Of a stretch of 64,000 bases of DNA, positions 50,094-57,634 are shown in pieces. Every line of letters begins with the position of its first letter. Within the stretch, counting starts at the first letter, position 1. The notes under the pieces are model-generated. The model saw only the letters and a program-made list of their open reading frames with translations, did not search any database and was not told the DNA's origin. The position numbers and the translations under genes were made by a program. The DNA is from Zoogloea sp041908905 (lineage in GTDB: Bacteria; Pseudomonadota; Gammaproteobacteria; Burkholderiales; Rhodocyclaceae), in NCBI RefSeq assembly GCF_041908905.1, contig NZ_JAYREK010000006.1, positions 1 through 64,000 of the forward strand. The letters are read 5' to 3'.

Positions 50094-51407
50094 TTAGCCT
50101 ACCACGCGCAGCCCCGGTGCCTGCCCCTCGCCCGGCTGCTCGATGCCGGCTTGTTCGAGAATCCAGCCCTCAATCTTGGTGTGCCACATGCGCAGCAGAT
50201 CCAGCGGCCGGCGGCGGTAATGCTTCTCGGCCAGGGCGGACGGCTTGTGCCCCATGATCTGCGCGCTTACGCCGGTCGGACATTCGACCCACTCGGCCAG
50301 AGTGCCGAAGGAACGGCGCAGGCCATGCAGGGTGAGGGCGGGGAGGCCGGCGGCGGCCAGCGCCTTGTTGTGCGGAATGCGCGGCTCCTGCAGCCGTCCC
50401 GACTTGGCGCCGGGGCTGCTGAAAACCCACTCGTTCCGGCGGGGTAGGGCGGACAGTAGGGACGCGACGTAGGGCGTCAGCGGCACGATGCGCTCGCCTT
50501 CCACCTTGTCCCGGATCGTCAGGCTCTTCCATTGGAAATCCACGTCGGTCCAGGCGAGCCCGGCCAGCTCTTCGCGGCGGGCGCCGGTCAGCAGCAGGGT
50601 TTGCAGATAGGCGGCCTGCACGGGGTTGGCGAGTTTGCGCACATGCTCGAACCACAGCGGGAGCTGTTCGCGTTGAAGGCAATCGTCCTTCGCGGCCTTG
50701 CGGGGCAGTTCATCGCGGGCGAGCCGGGAAGCACAGGCTTCGGCGTGGATCTGGCCCTTGTATTCGGGGCGATCGGCGCACCAGTTCAGGAAGGCGCGCA
50801 GGCGCACGAAGGCGTTTTGCGCCTGCGTTGGGCGTCGCTCGGCCTCGTCCTTCAGGAAGCTGCGGACGGCGGGCGCGTCGATCTTGGCCAGCGGCCCGGA
50901 CAGCAGCGCCAGCAGGATGCCCGGCTGCGTGGTGTCGCCTTCGCCCTTCTTGCGGCCGCGGGTCTTGGGCTTGCCGCCTGGTGCGGTCAGGCGCTGGTGA
51001 TCCAGCAGGGTGCGCGGGCTCCATCTGGTCGTGCGGGCCTCGATGTAGGCGCCCCAGGCTTCGAGGGCGGGCGCTTCCACCCGGCGGGCTTCCTCGCGCT
51101 TGGCTTCGGTCACGGCGAGACGCTCCGCTTTCTCGTGACGCGGGTCGGTGCCCTGGTCGACCAGCGTCTGCAGCCGGCGGGCTTCGGCGCGGGCGGCGTC
51201 AATGCCCCAGGCGCGCACGTCGCCAATGGTGATGCGCAGGGCTTTGCCGTTCAGGCGGCTTTGGAAGATGAACCCGCGGGCTTCGCTGCCAGGGGTGGCA
51301 CGCACGGCGAGGCCGGGCGCTTCGGTGTCCCACATAAAGGCTTGGGTGGTCCCCGCTGGGCATTCAAAGTCACGAATGCGGCCGGCGGTCAGTTTGGTGC
51401 GTGCCAT
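50094..51407 (-). CDS. int: P4-type tyrosine integrase
   Basis: A 437-residue integrase. The N-terminal DUF4102-like arm-binding domain (KLTAGRIRDFECPAG, LAVRATPGSEARGFIFQ) is followed by a core-binding region (~120-230) and a catalytic domain with R in LLTGARREELAGLAW, HGLRRSF, MGHKP and the nucleophile Tyr in EKHYRRRP. All catalytic residues are visible. ATG 51407 (MARTKL) is preferred over 51434; TGTAAGC repeats lie between and upstream and may be bound by the protein itself. The right attachment site lies 164 bases upstream of it. Confidence 0.95.
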   Translation of the reverse strand: MARTKLTAGRIRDFECPAGTTQAFMWDTEAPGLAVRATPGSEARGFIFQSRLNGKALRITIGDVRAWGIDAARAEARRLQTLVDQGTDPRHEKAERLAVTEAKREEARRVEAPALEAWGAYIEARTTRWSPRTLLDHQRLTAPGGKPKTRGRKKGEGDTTQPGILLALLSGPLAKIDAPAVRSFLKDEAERRPTQAQNAFVRLRAFLNWCADRPEYKGQIHAEACASRLARDELPRKAAKDDCLQREQLPLWFEHVRKLANPVQAAYLQTLLLTGARREELAGLAWTDVDFQWKSLTIRDKVEGERIVPLTPYVASLLSALPRRNEWVFSSPGAKSGRLQEPRIPHNKALAAAGLPALTLHGLRRSFGTLAEWVECPTGVSAQIMGHKPSALAEKHYRRRPLDLLRMWHTKIEGWILEQAGIEQPGEGQAPGLRVVG

Positions 51408-51421
51408 GTTCCAGACTCCTT

Positions 51422-51451
51422 TGTAAGCGCTCATGTAAGCATCTTGTAAGC
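51422..51451. repeat. Three TGTAAGC repeats, candidate right arm-type sites
   Basis: TGTAAGC at 51422-51428, 51434-51440 and 51445-51451 (12- and 11-base spacing), just upstream of the integrase start and inside the element. The same heptamer occurs inside the left end at 35522. Confidence 0.55.
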
Positions 51452-51570
51452 GGATTCTAAAACGCGGATCAACTCAAATCAACGTCTGTAAATATAAAAG
51501 TCCAATTTTTACAGTGACTTGTTGTTTTTGCTGCATCCTGTTCAACGCCGATAAATGCTGTCTTTTGCGA

Positions 51571-51623
51571 ACTTGTAATGCGAAGGTCGAGGGTTCGATT
51601 CCTTTCACCGGCACCAATAAAAT
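51571..51623 (+). repeat. Right attachment repeat (53 bp)
   Basis: Identical to 35418-35470. It holds only the 3' part of tRNA-Thr from the anticodon loop, so no functional tRNA is formed here. A diverged terminator hairpin follows at 51633. Confidence 0.92.
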
Positions 51624-51632
51624 TAAGCGCTT

Positions 51633-51660
51633 AGGCCGATCTGCGAGGGTCGGCCTTTTT
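51633..51660 (+). terminator. Former tRNA-Thr terminator, chromosomal side
   Basis: AGGCCGA and TCGGCCT pair, followed by TTTTT. It is homologous to 35480-35506 but has diverged in the loop. Confidence 0.65.
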
Positions 51661-51708
51661 GCTGGGTCACGCCGGGGTGATGTCTCCGGCGCGCCAAGCC
51701 GATCAAAC

Positions 51709-51855
51709 ATGCACGGAATCGTGGGTTACATCATCATCGGCGGGTGCTTCTGTGCGGCTGCGCTGGCGGCTGTCTTGTTCGTCCGCGACGTGAAGCACAG
51801 CAAGCGGGCTGCGGCCAAACGGCGCCGGCTGGCGTCGCGCCTGAAGGGAAAATAG
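51709..51855 (+). CDS. Small single-pass membrane protein, chromosomal copy (48 aa)
   Basis: ATG 51709 encodes 48 residues: a membrane helix (YIIIGGCFCAAALAAVLFV) and a basic tail (KHSKRAAAKRRRLASRLKGK). It is full-length homologous to the product at 35582 inside the element. It lies between the right attachment repeat and the initiator tRNA. Its family is unknown; positive residues after the helix place the tail in the cytoplasm. Confidence 0.65.
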   Translation: MHGIVGYIIIGGCFCAAALAAVLFVRDVKHSKRAAAKRRRLASRLKGK

Positions 51856-51951
51856 GCATTGCGGTGCGCCCGCCCGGCGGGATTCTGGAACGCAACTTGC
51901 AAATAGGGCTTGACGGCCGCTTCGGGTTTCTTTAATATTCGATTCTTCAGA

Positions 51952-52028
<77 letters not shown>

Positions 52029-52036
52029 GATACAAG

Positions 52037-52075
52037 CAAAAAGCCTGAGCATTCACGTGCTCGGGCTTTTTGCTT
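52037..52075 (+). terminator. Terminator after tRNA-fMet
   Basis: AAGCCTGAGCA and TGCTCGGGCTT pair around loop TTCACG, with one mismatch, followed by TTTTT. Confidence 0.85.
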
Positions 52076-52208
52076 TTCGGCCGGCGGTCGAGCGGGTCGC
52101 CTCTCGCCGCGTGGGCTGCGCTTGAACCCGCCGGGCGTGTGGGTGGCGGATGTCGCGCGATGCGGATCTTGCCCGGCTGCCTGGGTTGTTTCGTCCGGTT
52201 GCAAATGC

Positions 52209-52268
52209 TGCGTCGCACAAAATTCATTTGACGCCCCGGTGGGCGGGGCTAAAATCGGTTGCAACGCC
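52209..52268 (+). promoter_or_regulatory. Phasin promoter with TGC-N3-GCA operator-like site
   Basis: TGCGTCGCA (52209-52217) lies 10 bases before TTGACG (52228-52233); TAAAAT (52250-52255) follows after 16 bases. TGCAACGCC (52260-52268) is a near copy of the site. The layout is like that of the other phasin gene at 22066-22134. Confidence 0.65.
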
Positions 52269-52347
52269 GCCCCGTGGTGGAGCCCTCGCGGCACGGCCAC
52301 GGCGTCCGGCGATCGATCATCCGCAACCACCTTCCAGGACACCCATC

Positions 52348-52893
52348 ATGAGCTTCAAGAACCCCGAGCAGTTCTATGCCGTCAATAAGCTTACCGTCGA
52401 GGCCGCGCTGCGCATGGCCAGCAGCGCCCTGGCCCGTGCCGAGCGCCTTGCCACCCTCAACCTCAACACCGCCTCGGCCCTGCTCAAGCGTGGTGCCGAC
52501 GGCAGCCAGACGCTGACCGCCGTCAAGAGCCCCGAGGAGCTCGCCAGCCTGCAGGCCGCGCTGTCCCAGCCGATCGTCGAGCAGGCCGTGGCCTACGCCC
52601 GCAGCGTCAACGAGATCGTCGCCGAAGGCCAGCAGGAGATCTCCCAGCTGTTCGAGAACCAGATCGCCGAGCTGCAGAAGACCTTCACCGCCGCCCTGGA
52701 TCACGCCGCCAAGTCGGCGCCGGCCGGCTCCGAGCCCGCCTTTGCGGCGGTCAAGTCGGCCCTCGAGACCGCCAGCAGCGTCTACGAGAACGCCAGCCAC
52801 TCCGTGCAGCAGCTGACCGAGGCGAACGCCGCCAAGGCCGCCGAGGTCACCGAAGCCGCCGTCAAGGTGCTGGCCGCCGGCAAGGCGGCCTGA
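52348..52893 (+). CDS. phaP: Phasin (PHA granule-associated protein)
   Basis: A 181-residue phasin, homologous to the one at 21430 (shared LNLNTA, SQPIVEQAVAYARS, AAKSAPAGS). The protein is helical and Ala-rich with FENQIAELQKTFTAALDHAA in the middle. It lacks the Lys tail seen in the other copy. The start is ATG 52348 after CCAGGACACCCATC. It is a single-gene unit with its own promoter and terminator. Role: granule surface protein, expressed when PHA is made. Confidence 0.92.
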   Translation: MSFKNPEQFYAVNKLTVEAALRMASSALARAERLATLNLNTASALLKRGADGSQTLTAVKSPEELASLQAALSQPIVEQAVAYARSVNEIVAEGQQEISQLFENQIAELQKTFTAALDHAAKSAPAGSEPAFAAVKSALETASSVYENASHSVQQLTEANAAKAAEVTEAAVKVLAAGKAA

Positions 52894-52922
52894 TCGCCTC
52901 CGGCGCGGCGCGTCGGCAGATC

Positions 52923-52956
52923 AACCGCCCGGCCTGGTCCGGGCGGTTTTGTTTTT
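52923..52956 (+). terminator. Terminator after second phasin gene
   Basis: AACCGCCCGG and CCGGGCGGTT form a perfect 10-bp stem with loop CCTGGT, followed by TTGTTTTT. Confidence 0.9.
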
Positions 52957-53096
52957 GGGGCGGTAGGCTAGTCTGGAAAGACGCGGCGAAGTTGCGCGGC
53001 TTCGAGTAAGCTCCGGGCCATTCCCGACCGGGCAGGCGAGCGTCTGCCGGCGCGGAGTCTTTTGCCCGGAAACTCTCTTTATCTTTGCGCTTCACT

Positions 53097-53744
53097 ATGG
53101 ACACGAACAGGGGTTCTCAAACACAGGCCGGCGACGCGGCCGGACAGGCGCCGCGCATCGAGCGGGTGGCCACCTCCCGCCTGCCCACCCGCCACGGCGA
53201 ATTCACCCTCTACGCCTATCGCCAGCCGTCCGACGGCACCGAGCACGCGGTGCTGGTGCATGGCGACGTGGCCGGCCGGGAGGACGTGCTGGTGCGTCTT
53301 CACTCCGAATGCCTGACCGGCGACGTGCTGGGCTCCCTGCGCTGCGATTGCGGCCCCCAGCTCGAGATGTCCCTGGAGCGGATCGCCAGGGCCGAGCGCG
53401 GCGTGCTGGTGTACCTGCGCGGCCACGAGGGTCGGGGCATCGGCTTCAGCCACAAGGTGCGCGCCTACGCGCTGCAGGACGGCGGGCTCGACACGGTGGA
53501 CGCCAACGTCGCCCTCGGGCTGCCGGTGGATGCCCGCAGCTTCGATTGCGCGGCGGAGATCCTCAAGGACCTCGGCGTGCGCTCGGTGCATCTGCTCAGC
53601 AACAACCCGCGCAAGAAGGACGAACTCGTCCGCGCCGGGGTGCCGGTGAATCGGGTCATCCCGGTGGTGCCACCCCATAATCACGAGAACCAGCGCTACC
53701 TGTACACCAAGCGCACCCGCATGGGCCACGACCTGCCGGGTTGA
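53097..53744 (+). CDS. ribA: GTP cyclohydrolase II
   Basis: A 215-residue enzyme that opens GTP in the first step of riboflavin synthesis. Zinc-binding cysteines are in SECLTGDVLGSLRCDCGPQ, and the catalytic region is LRGHEGRGIGFSHKVRAYALQ with DTVDANVALG after it. The C-terminus (YLYTKRTRMGH) matches the family end. ATG 53097 is chosen; a TTG at 53085 would add four residues. No FMN riboswitch pattern was recognised in the ~200 bases upstream. The gene stands apart from other rib genes. Confidence 0.93.
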   Translation: MDTNRGSQTQAGDAAGQAPRIERVATSRLPTRHGEFTLYAYRQPSDGTEHAVLVHGDVAGREDVLVRLHSECLTGDVLGSLRCDCGPQLEMSLERIARAERGVLVYLRGHEGRGIGFSHKVRAYALQDGGLDTVDANVALGLPVDARSFDCAAEILKDLGVRSVHLLSNNPRKKDELVRAGVPVNRVIPVVPPHNHENQRYLYTKRTRMGHDLPG

Positions 53745-54037
53745 GCGGGAGGCGGCGGGGCGGCCGCTGTGCGGGCCTCGCCAGCCCCGGAAGCTTCTAC
53801 CCTGAGGTGGCACCTTTTCTCGCCGGCCGGGCAATGGTGCGGGAGTGTCAGGAATTTTGTGTTCGAGACGGTTTTGATTCTTCCTGCCCCGCCGTGGCAG
53901 AGCGGGAAGAATTGGCTCATTGTTCCATCGCCGGGATGAAACGATCGATATACGGGATGGCGAACTGGTTCAATGGTGCCCGTGGCAACGGAAACATTGC
54001 GCCTACGGGGGATAAATCGCCCCGGGCCGTCGGCGCC

Positions 54038-54472
54038 TCAGGTGCCCCGTCCTTGCTTCCGCAGCGTACGCCAGGTGGTGACCGAGGCGATGCCCGGGGC
54101 CAGCCACAGCGACAGCCACAGCCCGGCCAGCACCGCCAGCGCCAGCGCGTTGGGCCCCGAGCGGGTGATCGCGTAGATGATCGCCAGCGCGAGCGCCGTC
54201 AGGATGACGCCCGAGGTGATGTAGACGACGGCCAGCTGGCGCAGGAAGACCAGCACGAAGCGCCCCGGCGGCACCGTCTCCAGGCGCAGGCCGCCCCGGC
54301 GGAAGGCGACGGCGCAGCCCGCCGCGCAGAGGGCCGCGGAGGCTGCCGCCAGCTGAAGCCAGAAGGTGTCCGTCCATTCCGCCCGGCCCCGTACAAACAG
54401 CACCAGGACGACCGAGCAGGCGAGGGCGCTGAGGGCGAAGACGACGCGAAGGGTTTGGCTGGGGGTGTTCAT
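54038..54472 (-). CDS. Small inner-membrane protein, 144 aa
   Basis: A 144-residue protein with four predicted membrane helices (VVFALSALACSVVLVLFV, LAAASAALCAAGCAVAF, LAVVYITSGVILTALALAII and LALAVLAGLWLSLWLAP). No domain is recognised. It stands alone between ribA and the YjdF-like gene, both read the other way. The ~290 bases before it (53745-54037) hold no gene that I can support. Confidence 0.65.
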   Translation of the reverse strand: MNTPSQTLRVVFALSALACSVVLVLFVRGRAEWTDTFWLQLAAASAALCAAGCAVAFRRGGLRLETVPPGRFVLVFLRQLAVVYITSGVILTALALAIIYAITRSGPNALALAVLAGLWLSLWLAPGIASVTTWRTLRKQGRGT

Positions 54473-54665
54473 GGGCAGATCCCGATGGGCAGGCGGTGCA
54501 TTTATACCCGTGGATGCGGGTTCGCCGCCTTGATGAAGGTGAAGCCGTACGGCCGGTCCGCCGGTTCCGATGCCGGCCGGGTGGCCTGGGCCACCCGGAG
54601 GGCGGCTGCGTCCGGCGGTGTCCGCCTGGGCGTATGATCGGGGTTCGACCCCCGCGGAGCCTGTG

Positions 54666-55295
54666 ATGCCCTCTGCCGAATCCCGTCTGCCGCTGGCGCT
54701 CCTGGCCCTGGTGGGGCTTGCCCTCGCGGCCTCGGCGCTGGCGCCCTACGATCGTGCCACCTGGTGGATGGAGGTGGCGCCGGTGCTCATTGTGGCGCCG
54801 GTGCTGCTCGCCACCCACCGGCGTTTTCCACTCACCCCGCTGCTGCAGGTGCTGATCGCCGCCCACGCGCTGGTGCTGATCGTCGGCGGCACCTGGACCT
54901 ATGCGCGGGTGCCCGTCGGGTTCTGGCTGCAGGATGTGCTGGCCCTCGACCGCAACCCCTACGACCGCATCGGCCATTTCATGCAGGGCTTCGTGCCGGC
55001 CATCGCGGCGCGGGAGATCCTGCTGCGCCAGCGGGTGTTGCGGGCGGGGGGCTGGCTGTTCTTCGTGGTGATCTGCATCTGCCTGGCGATTTCGGCGGCC
55101 TACGAGCTCGTCGAGTGGGGCGCCGCGGTAGCGCTGGGGCAGGGGGCGGAGGCCTTCCTGGGCACCCAGGGCGACCCGTGGGACACCCAGAACGACATGG
55201 CGATGGCGCTGCTCGGCGCGCTGGCGGCGCAGCTGGCGCTCGGCCGCTGGCACGGGCGCCAGCTTGCGCGGCTGGGCGGCCTGCGCCGCTGGTAG
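54666..55295 (+). CDS. DUF2238 (YjdF-like) membrane protein
   Basis: A 209-residue protein with about six membrane helices. The conserved DUF2238 core is seen in NPYDRIGHFMQGFVPAIAARE and the motif YELVEWGAAVALGQG, plus FLGTQGDPWDTQNDMAMALLG. Function unknown. ATG 54666 is chosen because the frame upstream is low-quality. It is convergent with apaG, whose stop lies 9 bases away. Confidence 0.85.
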   Translation: MPSAESRLPLALLALVGLALAASALAPYDRATWWMEVAPVLIVAPVLLATHRRFPLTPLLQVLIAAHALVLIVGGTWTYARVPVGFWLQDVLALDRNPYDRIGHFMQGFVPAIAAREILLRQRVLRAGGWLFFVVICICLAISAAYELVEWGAAVALGQGAEAFLGTQGDPWDTQNDMAMALLGALAAQLALGRWHGRQLARLGGLRRW

Positions 55296-55304
55296 GCGCG
55301 GCCC

Positions 55305-55691
55305 TCAGTGCAGGGTGCGGGGCATCGCCAGCGTGAATTCGGCGATCGGGGCGTCGAACTGGCGGCCGTCGTCGGCCTGCATGAAGTAGCTGCCCTTCAT
55401 GGTGCCCACCGGCGTGGCGATGCTGCAGCCGCTGGTGTACTCGAAGGACTCGCCGGGGCGCAGCACCGGCTGCTGGCCGATCACGCCTTCGCCGCGGACT
55501 TCCTGCACGTTCTCTTCGGCGTCGGTGATGATCCAGTGGCGGGTGAGCAGCTGCACCGTCTGCTCGCCGCGGTTGCTGATCGTGATGTGGTAGGCGAACA
55601 CGTAGCGGTTGGCCGAAAGGTCGGACTGCTCGGGCAGGAAACGGCTGACGGTCTTGATCTCTACCGTCTCGGAGTCGGTCTGTATTTTCAT
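55305..55691 (-). CDS. apaG: ApaG protein
   Basis: A 128-residue single-domain protein with the FN3-like ApaG fold: FAYHITISNRGEQTVQLLTRHWIITDA, GEGVIGQQPVLRPGESFEYTSG and GTMKGSYFMQA. The role is not settled in bacteria; it is often near ksgA/apaH or rpe. Here it is divergent from rpe, an arrangement common in betaproteobacteria. Confidence 0.94.
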   Translation of the reverse strand: MKIQTDSETVEIKTVSRFLPEQSDLSANRYVFAYHITISNRGEQTVQLLTRHWIITDAEENVQEVRGEGVIGQQPVLRPGESFEYTSGCSIATPVGTMKGSYFMQADDGRQFDAPIAEFTLAMPRTLH

Positions 55692-55865
55692 CTTGTGGGC
55701 CGGACGATGGGTTGGGGAGGGTCAATTGAAACGGAAAGCGGGCCGTGCCGCAACCGGCGCGGGCGCCACGGGCCGTTGGCGCGGGGCAGGGCGGGCGGGT
55801 AAACTGCGGCGCTCGTGATGCGCCCCGTTTCGGGTCGCGTCGCCCTTCACCGCCAGGATTTCCCC

Positions 55866-56558
55866 ATGAGCTTCCGCATCGCCCCCAGCCTGCTGTCCGC
55901 CAACTTCGCCAAGCTCGGCGAAGAGGTCGCCAACGTGATCGCCGCCGGCGCCGACTGGATCCACTTCGACGTGATGGACAACCATTACGTGCCCAACCTC
56001 ACCATCGGCCCGCTGGTCTGCGAGGCGATCCGCCCGTGCACCACCGCGCCGATCGACGTGCACCTGATGGTCAAGCCCGTCGACCGCATCGTGCCCGACT
56101 TCGCCAAGGCCGGCGCCGACATCATCACCTTCCACCCGGAAGGCTCCGAGCACGTGGACCGCACCCTCGGCCTGATCCGCGACAGCGGCTGCAAGGCCGG
56201 CCTGGTGTTCAACCCGGCGACGCCGCTCACCTGGATGGACCACGTGATGGACAAGCTCGACGTGGTGCTGCTGATGAGCGTCAACCCGGGTTACGGCGGC
56301 CAGTCCTTCATCCCCGGCACCCTCGACAAGCTGCGCGAGGCCCGCGCCAAGATCGACGCCTACACCGCCCGCACCGGCCGCGAGATCCTGCTCGAGATCG
56401 ACGGCGGCGTGAAGGTGGACAACATCGCCGAGATCGCCCGTGCCGGGGCCGACACCTTCGTCGCCGGTTCGGCGGTGTTCGGCGCCGGCCGCGAGGCCGA
56501 CCCCAACCGCTACGACTCGGTGATCGCCAGCCTGCGCGGCGCGCTGGCCGGAGTCTGA
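55866..56558 (+). CDS. rpe: Ribulose-phosphate 3-epimerase
   Basis: A 230-residue TIM-barrel enzyme interconverting ribulose-5-P and xylulose-5-P in the pentose phosphate and Calvin cycles. Metal and catalytic residues are in WIHFDVMDNHYVPNLT, VHLMVKP and LEIDGGVKVDN. The phosphate-binding VNPGYGGQSFIP is intact. It starts at ATG 55866 after CAGGATTTCCCC. Its neighbours apaG and gph form the usual block leading to trp genes. Confidence 0.95.
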   Translation: MSFRIAPSLLSANFAKLGEEVANVIAAGADWIHFDVMDNHYVPNLTIGPLVCEAIRPCTTAPIDVHLMVKPVDRIVPDFAKAGADIITFHPEGSEHVDRTLGLIRDSGCKAGLVFNPATPLTWMDHVMDKLDVVLLMSVNPGYGGQSFIPGTLDKLREARAKIDAYTARTGREILLEIDGGVKVDNIAEIARAGADTFVAGSAVFGAGREADPNRYDSVIASLRGALAGV

Positions 56559-56608
56559 GGACGCGGGGCCGGGTTCCGACCGTCCCCGCCTTGCCAGCAA
56601 CGGCCGGC

Positions 56609-57550
56609 TCAGCCCGGCCAGCGCCGTCGCGCCGACGGCGGCATGCCGAGGGTGCGCAGAAACGCGCGGCGCATCCGCTCCGGGTCGCCGAAGCCGCAGT
56701 CCCGCGCCACCTGCTGCACCGGCCGGTTGCCGCTCTCGAGGGCTGCGGCGGCGGCTTCCACGCGCAGCCTTTCCACCGCCCGCGCCGGGGTGACGCCGGT
56801 CTCGGCGGTGAAGCAGCGCGAGAAATTGCGCGGGCTCATGCAGGCGATGCGTGCCAGCGTGTCCACGTCGAGCGGCGCCTGCAGGTTGCTCCGGATGTGG
56901 TCGAGCAGCCCCTCGAAGCGCTGTCCGGCCGGCTGCAGCTCGGCCAGCGCCGAAAACTGCGACTGCCCGCCCGGGCGCCGGTAATACACCACCAGTTGAC
57001 GCGCCACCTGGCGCGTCACGCGCTCTCCCAGGTCTTCGGTGATCAGCGCCAGCGCCAGGTCGATGCCGGCGCTGATGCCGGCGGACGTCCATACGTTGCC
57101 GTCCCGCGTGAAGATGTGGTCGTCCTCCACCCGCACCGCCGGGAATCGCCGTGCAAAGTCGGGCGCGCGGCGCCAGTGGGTGGTGGCCCGCCGGCCGTCG
57201 AGCAGGCCGGCGGCGGCCAGCAGGTAGGCCCCCGAGCAGACGCTGGCGATGCGCCGCAGGCCGGCGCCGCTCCGGGCGACGAAGCCCCGGGTGAGCGGGC
57301 AAGCGGCGGCGGCCTCGACGCCGTCGCCGCCGACCACGATCAGGGTGTCTACCGCCGGGCCGTCGGCGATCGCCGCGGTGGCCAGGCTGGTGCCGCCGGA
57401 GCTGGCCACGAGGCCGCCGTCCCGCGACAGCACGACGAGGCGGTAGGCGCCGGGCACGAAGGCGCCGGCGGCCTCGAAGGCGGCCAGCGGACCGGCCGCG
57501 TCGAGGATCTGGAAGCCGGGATAGACGAGAAAGGCAATGCAGCGGCTCAT
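56609..57550 (-). CDS. GlxA-type regulator (DJ-1/PfpI domain plus AraC HTH)
   Basis: A 313-residue regulator. The N-terminal ~190 residues form a DJ-1/PfpI-like domain with FLVYPGFQILDAAGPLAAFE and the nucleophile elbow region ASVCSGAYLLAAAGLLDG. The C-terminal AraC HTH has LDVDTLARIACMSPRNFSRCF and VQQVARDCGFGDPERMRRAFL. It is divergent from the MFS gene across 84 bases and likely controls it. The signal is unknown. It is inserted between rpe and gph, which are adjacent in many relatives. Confidence 0.9.
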   Translation of the reverse strand: MSRCIAFLVYPGFQILDAAGPLAAFEAAGAFVPGAYRLVVLSRDGGLVASSGGTSLATAAIADGPAVDTLIVVGGDGVEAAAACPLTRGFVARSGAGLRRIASVCSGAYLLAAAGLLDGRRATTHWRRAPDFARRFPAVRVEDDHIFTRDGNVWTSAGISAGIDLALALITEDLGERVTRQVARQLVVYYRRPGGQSQFSALAELQPAGQRFEGLLDHIRSNLQAPLDVDTLARIACMSPRNFSRCFTAETGVTPARAVERLRVEAAAAALESGNRPVQQVARDCGFGDPERMRRAFLRTLGMPPSARRRWPG

Positions 57551-57634
57551 GGCGTAAAAAGTGGGTTGGCTGTCATTTACGCCACGACTGTAGCGGGCGA
57601 CGATGGGCGGGTCAAAACCTTCGGGAGTTCCGCC

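Larger units (their letters stand above)
35418..51623. mobile_element. 16.2-kb integrative phage-satellite-like element in tRNA-Thr
   Basis: Bounded by perfect 53-bp direct repeats, with an integrase gene next to the right repeat. Nearly all genes are read leftward. Modules from right to left: integrase; toxin-antitoxin and unknown gene; excisionase-like HTH and replication genes with iterons; XRE regulator; terminase small subunit with likely virion genes; transglycosylase tail protein; a forward-oriented lipoprotein; a decayed antirepressor. No large terminase, portal, capsid or major tail gene was found. Size, site type and gene set fit a phage-inducible chromosomal island or a heavily reduced prophage. 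That it moves or packages is inference. Confidence 0.85.

Noticed and set aside
52894..53096. FMN riboswitch upstream of ribA
   Set aside because: No RFN-like conserved blocks could be found. The main structure there is the phasin terminator.
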